NCBI RefSeq assembly: GCF_026745355.1
Contig: NC_079209.1
Location: forward strand, 50,787,310-50,851,309
Direction: 5' to 3'
Source: Beta vulgaris subsp. vulgaris
Lineage: Eukaryota > Streptophyta > Magnoliopsida > Caryophyllales > Amaranthaceae
DNA: 64,000 nt
This document shows positions 56,247-64,000 of this stretch, piece after piece (position 1 is the first letter of the stretch; each line of letters begins with the position of its first letter). Below the pieces are notes generated by a model that was not told the DNA's origin, made no database searches, and saw nothing but the letters and a program-made list of their open reading frames with translations. Position numbers and translations under genes: made by a program.

Positions 56247-57515
56247 TTTCTTTATTTCTAACCATTTTTCAATAATACCCCATGTTCAATAATTATAAGT
56301 AATTTATTGCTCTTTTAATTTGACATATGGAATAATGGCTCTATTTGCCAATTAGTAGATAGCTAATTGTATTAGCCGATAGCTGATCTATTAGCTGGTT
56401 TCACAAGTTGATTGTATAAGTTATTTATAAAGTGTTTCGTAAGTAGTTGATTGCAACTTGATTCTCTAAAATGACCAATAAGAATATGTGCCTAATCTAT
56501 TATTGCACTTTTTATTGTTTATACATGTAATTTTCAAGAACTTCAGGAAATAATGTAATTTTTACCCCTCAAAAACATACTCTTTCAAGCTTTTTGAAAA
56601 ACAGCTTTTGGACCAATTTAGAATGATGGTTTATATGAGAATTGAGAACAAATATGAATCCTTAAATTAGCTTGTTTAATGGCCTAGATTAATGGGTAAA
56701 AGTTAACAGAAAAATTCAAAGCAAATGTCGCGCATCCATTTTGGGTCTAACATTCTCCCTTTAATTCTATCTTATCTCTCATCTTTCATCTCTCATATCT
56801 CATCTTGTCTCTCTAGAAGGTATAGAAACAAGGTTAACTGGTTAAGCATGGCTCCCTTTTCTCTCTCTTCTCTCCTTTAATCATCTCCTTTCTGCCATTA
56901 CATCTCTCATGATATTCACTTCCTCAGATTGATTGTGCTTTTCTTCTCTTTAGAATTTCAACAAACTCCATTTTTTTTTATCTATTTACATTCAAGTCTT
57001 ACCTCCCTCTCAATATCTCTCCTCAATACCTTGAAGCTCCAACAATAATGGTGGAAGAATCTCATACTACGAAGGAGGGAGCATAGTCGCCAATAGAGAG
57101 GCCGGAGAAAATAAAAGGAGAGGCTGCAATGGTGGTTAACTGTGATGGTCGTGGTGCGTGAGGAAAGAGAAATAGTAGGGATTTTTTTTTTTACTTTCGA
57201 CAACAATGGTGATGTTGAAGTTAAATTTCATTTTTATTTTTGGATTTTGCCTCAATTTTGCACTTTAATGTGTTGCAACTTTGATTTAATTTTCATCTTT
57301 GAAAGAATTTTTTGGTTTTTGATGAATTTAGCCATAATTCTAATTTATAATTGTTATAATTCTAAAGAAATGTTTCTACAACTCTAATTATTAATGGCTA
57401 TAACTCTAAAGAAATGTTCACATAATCCTAATTATTAATTATTATAACTTTAAAGGAATGTTCTTATAACTCTAATTAGGACTTTCTATAATTCTAAAGA
57501 AATTTTCCTATAAAC
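56247..57515. other. germin-like gene 3' flank and non-coding DNA
   Basis: aataatac near 56270 may act as a polyadenylation signal. The rest shows no gene. attagct/agctaat palindromes at 56345-56400 hint at a small MITE without clear ends. ctaattattaatt-rattataact repeats occur at 57340-57480. Confidence 0.4.
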
Positions 57516-57884
57516 TGTGTGTGTGTGCGTGTGCGTGTGCGTGTGCGTGTGCGTGTGCGTGTGCGTGTGCGTGTGCGTGTGCGTGTGCGTGTGCGTGTGC
57601 GTGTGTGCGTGTGTGTGCTTGCGCGTGTGTGTGTGCGTTTGTGTGTGTGCGCGTGCGTGCGTCCGTGCACGCGTGTGTGTACACGCACGCGCGTGCGTGT
57701 GCACGCACGCGCGTGCGTGTGTGTGCGTGCGTGTGCGTGCGTGCGTGCGTGTGTGTGTGCGCGTGCGTGTGTGTGTGTGTGTGTCTGCGTGCGTGCGTGT
57801 GTGTGTGCGTGCGTGCGTGTGCGTGTGCGCGCTTGCGTGTGCGTGCGTGCGTGTGCGTGTGCGTGTGCGTGCGTGTGTGTGTGT
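57516..57884. repeat. TG/GTGCG alternating microsatellite, about 370 bp
   Basis: Almost pure alternating purine-pyrimidine: about 14 units of gtgtgc, then mixed gtgcgt and cacgcgtg. All six frames are open or nearly so and give Cys/Val or His/Thr/Arg polymers, which are artefacts. Confidence 0.95.
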
Positions 57885-59477
57885 TATTTTAATACCGCAA
57901 GTGTACAGTGTCGTAGCACATACGGGTCAAACTCAGGGAGGTGCAAGATTAATCACTAGTTGATTTTAGATTATAAAATAGTTACACAATCCAGAATGAT
58001 GAATAATCTATAAACTAAAGGCTAAACTAATGACAAAAATATAACAAACTATATGAATATGATAATTAAAGCACTAAGATTAAGCATCACCACTAATATG
58101 AATTGATCAAACCATAACTCACATCCCAGTTATTCAATCATAGCTTAGGCGAGATTGACATTCCCTTATGACTCAGTAATAAAGCACAGCTGCAAACCGA
58201 AACTAAATACTCGGTCATTCCTCAATACCTAGAGCTCACTTTCGTGATAGCAAAAGGCCTAACTAACATGCATGCCTCCTATTTTCATGGCTTGCACACA
58301 TAATTAGAAGCATTAAGAACCAATGTCAAACGATTCCCAATTCTAATTCTCACCTATTTTCATGGGAGAATTCAAATCAATAACAAGATTATCTAAATTA
58401 AGACCCAACTTTCGTTGATGAACTCAATTAATAAAATAACAATTTAGCATCGAACAAATATTCCTAATTTTTAACTCCAACTTTCGTTGATAATATAAAA
58501 CTAGGGCTAAATCAAGATGCACAATTGACAATAACAACAATCTTGTCAAACCCTAAACATATAATTCAATAACATGGGAATTAGAGAAGAATTTACATGA
58601 TCAATCCATACTAGGGCTCAACTCAATCTTAAATAAAAAGACTACTCACTAATCATGGCAAAAAGAACAATAAACATAATAGAAAACATAATTAAAATAA
58701 TAATAAAGAGAAGATGAGAGAATAAAACTTGATTGAATTGAAGATGAATATGAAAGCTTGAATCTTGAATCTCCAAAGTAACAATGGAAAATAAACTAGG
58801 GCATAAAACTAGAGAGAAAACTAGAGAGGAAAATAACGTGATATTGAAAAGTGAGTAATTGGATGATGTCCTATTCTAATTAGAAAACCTCTAATATATA
58901 GTTCTAACTCCTAAAACTAGTGGGAACAAATTACAAGATAAGGAAGCCAAATAAATCATTAAATGGCCGAAATCATTAAAATCGCGTGCGCGTAAGAAGT
59001 TTCTGGCAGACTGGGCCAACTTTCGAAGCCCATATCTCTCAAAATACACCTCGCTTTGGGTCGTGTGACCTATCGTTGGAAAGCTCTTCAAGCCTACTTT
59101 CCAATGCCTCTAGAATCAACCCAATATCAGAATCGAGTCAGAATTTATGGATGAAAGAGTTAACATGACTCGATTTTCATAATTCTATCAATGAATTCCA
59201 ACTCCAATTTAGCTCCAATTTGCACTCAAATACATCCAAAATAATCCGTATCAAGGTAGCTTGCTTCCAATTGCTCTCAAATACTCAAGCTTGTCCAATA
59301 ATGCTCCAATTATGTTCTCGGTACCTGAACTTCATCAAAGAATACCAAAAATGCAAAAGAGGAGTAATATTTTGCAAATTAAGTAAAAACATGCAACTAT
59401 GAACTACAATGCACCTAAATGCTCCTAGAATGCAACCTAAATGCAACTAAAACCTATATAAAAATACGACACACCAT
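57885..59477. mobile_element. dispersed non-coding repeat lodged between TG tracts
   Basis: It starts gtgttattttaataccgcaa and ends aaaaatacgacacac, which are imperfect inverted repeats (gtgt-tattttta core). caagtgtacagtgtcg and ctcagggaggtgcaag near the left end belong to a repeat I recognise as common in dicot genomes. No protein domain is visible. Short open frames are unassigned. The class is unknown. Confidence 0.5.
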
Positions 59478-59550
59478 GTGTGTGTGTGTGTGTGCGTGCA
59501 CGTGCGCGCGCGTGTGGGTGGGTGTGTGCGTGCGTGTGCGTGCGTGGGAG
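59478..59550. repeat. TG/GCGTGC microsatellite
   Basis: (TG)n, then gcgtgcacgtgcgcgcg and gtgggtggg. It is the same kind of sequence as 57516-57884 and borders the other side of the intervening repeat. Confidence 0.9.
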
Positions 59551-59611
59551 TGTGTCTTTAGATGATTTCTATTCATTGGATTTTTATTTCAATAATCTAG
59601 CACTCTTCTTA

Positions 59612-59907
59612 GGGGTTGTTTGGTTAACGTTATATAACATAGGAAGTTAGAAATCCTAGGAGTTGGAATTCTTCGGTGTTGTTTGGTTGACAAATTCATG
59701 GGAAGTATAAATTCTTAGGAAGTTCCACTTCCCACAAAATGGAGGAAGTTACTTACCTAGGGGGACCTAGGTAAGTGAAAATTCCCATGGGAATTTTCGT
59801 TTTCCTTGAATCACCAAACAACATCTAGCAATTCCTAGGAAATACAATTACATGGGAAGATAATATTCCAAGAAATTTTCACTTCCTACATTCAATCAAA
59901 CGAGCAC
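59612..59907. mobile_element. Tourist-like MITE, 296 bp, with a nested palindrome
   Basis: The ends ggggttgtttggttaacg and caatcaaacgagcac are flanked by TTA at 59609-59611 and 59908-59910. It is related to 15756-16070. Inside, ggtgttgtttggttga (59671) and tcaccaaacaacatc (59812-59826) form a second inverted pair, so a sister element may have inserted into it. Confidence 0.75.
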
Positions 59908-59910
59908 TTA

Positions 59911-60947
59911 TTTTTGTGCTTCAGTCCCCAAGGAGGGATTTGTAGAGTGGTAGATTCAAAGAAGCGGCCAATATTTTATGCACGAGTGGGCGGTTGTCGC
60001 GGTGGTGATTGGTGAAATCGGTGAACTGAAGCAGGTAAATAAGTGAAGAGTTTTTAATCTAACTATTCTAAATACACTTATGAGTAATGACATTTTTGTA
60101 ATTAGGTTTACGTACCCCTTACTCCCCTTCTTCCCCCACAACTTTCACGTCATTTTCTTTTTCTCTCCCTAAGTTTTGCACAACTTTCTCTCTCCTCTAT
60201 GGCGTCATTTATGGAGTAATTTTTCAAAGTTTTAGTTTGATTTTTTGCGAATTCCGCACTATTCTTTCCGTAATTCAACAAGTATTATTCGAAATTTTTA
60301 ATAACGATTTGTTTTAATTTTGTTAGATTTTTGTTTTTTACTTCAAAAATTATAAGTTTGATTCGGAAAAGCTTAAAAAAGAGAGAAAGAAATTCTTTAC
60401 TTCAAAGACCAACTAAAAGTGGTTTCTAGCTTTGAGAGAAAGTGTGTTGGTTACTATGATACAACAGAAAGTCACTATGATATAGCAGAGGGTCACAATG
60501 ATATGGAAATAGTAAATATTATTTTTTCTTGACTAATTTCTTTAAACATGTGATAGATGGGTTATTATGATATAACACATGGTCACTATGATATTTTCTC
60601 ATAGTTTTGCAGGAACGGAGTGCTCTCTTCGTCCTAACAACACTACCACCTTGAGTTTTAACCATGACAGATCTACCTTATGTGAAGATGAATTTAGCAA
60701 GAAAATTCAGCAATGGAGGTTTCTAGGAGGAGATAGATCATGAACGTGAGTGAGAGAGAGATGAACGCGTGAGAGTGAGAGAAAAAAAAGTTGCTTGGGC
60801 CGACTGTTTTGGATGAGAGAGAAAATTAGTTTAGTTTCTATTGTTTGAAAAAAGTGAGCCACCTGATTAAGCCTAAACCTACGGATGAGATTCATTCTCA
60901 CATAAAAAAGTGTTATCACATAGGGACCTATTCTCACCGGATCCTAG

Positions 60948-60949
<2 letters not shown>
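59911..60949. mobile_element. probable TA-microsatellite-associated element (right end seen)
   Basis: The right end ctattctcaccggatcctag resembles the right end of the 33876-35404 element and likewise meets a TA tract. At 60440-60600 about four units of tcactatgatatarca form a minisatellite, parallel to the arrays in the other element. I could not find the left end. It may be truncated near 60050. Confidence 0.4.

Positions 60950-60985
<36 letters not shown>
60950..60985. repeat. TA microsatellite between two element ends
   Basis: (TA)18 separates the right end described above from the left end of another member (gatcttgtgaaaactag at 60993). Confidence 0.95.
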
Positions 60986-60987
<2 letters not shown>

Positions 60988-62336
60988 AATAAGATCTTGT
61001 GAAAACTAGTAGCTAATCTGAAAACTGAAAACAAGCAATATCAACCGTTAGATTCTCCATCAGTATAATCTAACGGACGAAATTCACGGATGAGTTTTGA
61101 GCAAAAAATCAAGCGCCTCTCATGCTTTCTCTCTTCCTCTTTTTCTCATCTTGAAATTACTCTAGCGTGAGTTGCCTCCCTCTAATCTATCTTGCTCAAT
61201 TTCTCAGTCGAAGCGAATTCCAGATCAAAATTGGTCTCAAAAGGTATGAGTTTCTTGATTATTTTCTCCTCTAATAATTCATAGGTTACCATTCAATTAA
61301 TCTTAGAAGTTTTAGGTTTGGATTCAATTATTTTGTTAATTCTTACGTTTTAAGTTGGGATTTGACTATAGTATTAATTTCAGTTTTTTTAGGTTAGGAT
61401 TCAGTTATTCTATTAGTTGCTTACTTTTTAGGTTAGAATTCAGTGTTTATGTTTGATAATTGGTGAATTTGGTTCTATGGAAGCAATAATCCAAAGATTA
61501 AGTATAGGATTTGATATTCTTCCAATCCAGGTACCTAAGACTAACAAATCAGGGCACTAATCTATATACTTCAGAAAAAGGGTTATATTTGGAACTTTAA
61601 TTTGGAGATGTATTTTCCTCCTGTATCTACTATATTAGGAGACAGGTTTGATAGCTCAATGGTTACATATTTCAATAAGAATTTTTGCAACAATGGTAAG
61701 GTAGCTAGTAATTTGAAGACAGTAGGGAGCTGAGTTTGAAGGTTATAAGATCATTATATGAATTTCCTAATTTCATTTCTTGCACCATGAGTACTACTTT
61801 TACATAATGTACCAGATATTGTGTAAAATGTACCCTTTTTTACATAAGTTCACCCCTAATTTGGACTTTGCAAAAGGAATTTCCTTCTTTAATCCTTTCA
61901 ACATATATAAACCTCATGTGATCTGTTTCTATATTGCGAGAGGCAAATCATCCGAACTTTTTTTATATTTCTAAAGGCCCTGCATATATTGTTTTAATAA
62001 TCTACATGATCAGGGATCTAGATAAGGAATAACAAATTTTGCAAATTGCTTTTATAATGTGTGCCAAGATGTAAGCAATTTTTTGTGCTGAAGTGGTTGA
62101 AGGGATTGGAAATAAAGCTGAAACAATTTGTTGAAGGGATTAATGAAGGAATGTGAATAGGTGGAGAAACACAGGACGCCCTCAATATGAAAACACATGA
62201 TTCTGTTTTTGTTTTCTGGTGGTGGTGAACACGTCCATTTAGGTAAGCTCCTTCTAATGTTTTTTCGGTTACAATAAGCTCTGTAGTTTGATGAAGTCCT
62301 GGCTAGTTTTCTTTTGGTTAATTAATTAATATGCCA
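60986..62336 (+). mobile_element. left end of a TA-microsatellite element, then unassigned DNA
   Basis: gatcttgtgaaaa and ctgaaaactgaaaacaag match the left 70 bp of the 33876 element. A CT-rich stretch follows, as in that element. No right end is found before 62336, and the DNA from about 61250 on shows no gene I can identify. Confidence 0.4.
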
Positions 62337-63302
62337 TCTATACATATATATTAAAAGGCGTGCGGAAGAATGCCTAGATGTCACGTGGCACTCTCCTTAA
62401 ATTTCTAATGCAAAGTCTATGTGCCACGTGGCACCCTCAATCTGTCAATTTTCCCACGTGTCTTAACCAAGAATAAGTCATGTGATCATTATTTTAAAAA
62501 TATATATGCTGAAGCTTGGACTCGAACACCTGACCTCAAGTAAGGATTTCCAAAGATTTACCATCTAATCTAACATCTTTTAGTGATTCATGTTTCCACA
62601 AAATTATAGATATGTATTGCAATTAGTAATTAATTCATGTGATCATTATTTTAAAAAATATATATGCTGAAGCTTGGACTCAACACCTGACCTCAAGTAA
62701 GGATTTAAAAAAATTTACCATCTAATCTAACATCTTTTAGTGATTCATGTTTCCACAAAATTATAGATATGTATTGCGATTAGTAATTAAATCATGTGAT
62801 CATTATTTTAAAAAATATATATGCTGAAGCTTGGACTCGAACACCTGACCTTAAGTAAGGATTTCCAAAAATTTACCATTTAATCTAACATCTTTTAGTG
62901 ATTCATGTTTCCACAAAATTCTAGATATGTATTACAATTAGTAATGTGGCACTTAATGCCTACTTTTAGCCATAAAGTTTATTTTTCTTATTTGATTTCT
63001 TTTTTTGCAGTCATTCCCTTCCTCCATCCCTCCTTTCGAAATTTACCATGATCATTAGAGTCCTCTACTTCATAATTAATGGGGCAACATTATAAATTAT
63101 TCTTGATGCTAATCAAATCTTATTGTTGTTGTCGAGAATACGAATTAGGAGATGAAGTTCAAAGGATCAAATGACATATTAATAAGAATTAAGATACATT
63201 TACCACTACACCAAGTGATATATGGTGTAATCATTTTAAAGTTAAATTATTAATAGATGAACAATATAAGTACCCGAAGCGTAGCCCGGGCCTAAAAACT
63301 AG
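62337..63302 (+). mobile_element. non-autonomous Helitron, 966 bp
   Basis: The 5' end TCTATACATATATATTAAAA matches the Helitrons at 12414-14692. The 3' end is gtagcccgggcctaaaaaCTAG. The base before is A and the base after is T, as required. gccacgtggc lies near 62424. No Rep/helicase. It contains the triple 157-bp array. Confidence 0.85.
62479..62945. repeat. 157-bp tandem repeat, three copies, inside the Helitron
   Basis: Units at 62479-62635, 62636-62792 and 62793-62945, each starting catgtgatcattatttta. They are over 95% alike by eye. Each carries, on the minus strand, a tRNA-like pair: tagatggtaaa (A-box-like) and a B-box-like ggtgttcgagtcc in units 1 and 3. Unit 2 has lost a base there (ggtgttgagtcc). 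Confidence 0.9.
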
Positions 63303-63736
63303 TTTAGTCATTAAATGAAGTGTAACAATAATTTCATCAAATGAGGTTAAGTATCTTTGAAATTTACGGGATTAGTTACCAATTGGTTATTGTGTGATCA
63401 TCGTTTTTGAGTGATAAAGATGGCTAGTTATAGCCAGATGTGTATGACACTTTTCATGAACCCGGTCTATACAATTGGTTATTAACGAAATCCTTTTTAA
63501 GGTTTACTGCAGATGGTGGAACAATTTTGCCACGCTTGGAGGATTGGATTGTCAAGTTATAAGAGCATGATTAGTAGAACAAGATGGGTCTGGCCGGGGT
63601 GACTTACAATCCATAAGCGTTGTGCAAACAACTGCTAGATTTCTACTTTATGGTGTCGAGAGCAAAGGAAGGATATTGGTGAAAGAGGTTTTAAGAAAAA
63701 GGAAGGATATTACTTATTAGTTCCATTTATATTGCA
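63303..63736. other. non-coding DNA
   Basis: No gene or repeat recognised. Confidence 0.4.
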
Positions 63737-63808
63737 AACCTATAAGCTCAACTGGAAGAGCATTGTGCAATTGCACAAATGATGTAGGTTCAAATCCTAC
63801 ATAGGTTG
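63737..63808 (+). tRNA. tRNA-like sequence with a 6-nt anticodon loop (pseudo-tRNA or SINE head)
   Basis: Seven-base acceptor stem AACCTAT/ATAGGTT, D stem GCTC/GAGC, anticodon stem TTGTG/CACAA, T stem GTAGG/CCTAC with loop TTCAAAT, all perfectly paired. The anticodon loop is CAATTG, six instead of seven bases, so no anticodon can be assigned and the amino acid is unknown. Internal Pol III promoter boxes are intact (GGTTCAAATCC). A T4 run at 63814-63817 could terminate transcription. A nuclear tRNA with this sequence is unfamiliar to me. A decayed tRNA or the head of a SINE is more likely. Confidence 0.4.
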
Positions 63809-64000
63809 ATTTATTTTATTAAATATAGCCCTATTTATATTGTATGTAGCCTTTTTTATTCGATGTAACCCTATTTTTTCATTGTCGACCTGTTAGTATG
63901 AAGTATGTGTGTCATCTTTCTAAGTTTTCTCCTTGTGACTGCAAATAAATCCTCCTGCATTAGTCTCATAACCTGTTTCACAACATAGAGTGTCTGTTAG

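Noticed and set aside
57517..57963. Long open frames of Cys/Val or His/Thr on both strands
   Set aside because: They are translations of a TG/GTGCG microsatellite. All frames are open because the repeat has no stop codons.

Overview
This window comes from the nuclear genome of a flowering plant, most likely a eudicot. It is AT-rich, has GT-AG introns, carries several plant transposon orders nested in one another, and has only one apparently intact host gene. A Caryophyllales-type genome is a weak guess, based on the Retand-like retroelement and general repeat character. Nothing bacterial, organellar or operon-like is present.

Layout. 1-9.65 kb: repeat debris, a Stowaway MITE and a long degenerate L1-type LINE on the minus strand (4.1-9.65 kb). 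10.5-14.7 kb: a Stowaway MITE, then a 1.78-kb segment present twice in tandem. Each copy carries a TTCAG-rich Tourist-like MITE, a Stowaway MITE and a run of head-to-tail Helitrons. 15.7-24.8 kb: a Tourist MITE, a LINE RNase H fragment, a frameshifted hAT (ZMYM1-like) transposase, two more Helitrons, and a SINE with a MITE inserted in its A-tail. 26.0-31.6 kb: a CYP76-type cytochrome P450 pseudogene. It carries a gag-only LTR element in exon 2, a repeat in its intron, a 1-nt frameshift, and a poly(A) retroposon with an 18-bp target duplication just upstream of its start codon. 32-40 kb: a non-autonomous hAT element, microsatellites, an element sitting inside a TA microsatellite, and LINE fragments, one split by a hAT MITE.

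41.3-52.5 kb: a full-length 11.2-kb Ty3/gypsy element of the Tat lineage (Retand-like), with TSD cctag. gag, pol and integrase run on the minus strand and carry several inactivating lesions. Between integrase and the 3' LTR lie two tandem-repeat arrays and an antisense gene with its own TATA-like box and three short introns that preserve the reading frame. This is the most interesting system in the window.

53-64 kb: MITEs, including a long-TIR element with telomere-like DNA; a germin-like gene of the ABP19 type (55.6-56.2 kb), the only likely functional protein-coding gene; a repeat lodged between two TG microsatellite tracts; a second locus where elements abut a TA microsatellite; a Helitron with three internal tandem units that look tRNA-like; and a tRNA-like cloverleaf with a short anticodon loop.

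Apart from the germin-like gene there is no evidence of genes working together. The window is a record of layered insertions. Boundaries were read by eye from terminal motifs and target duplications. Family names rest on recognised motifs, not on database searches.
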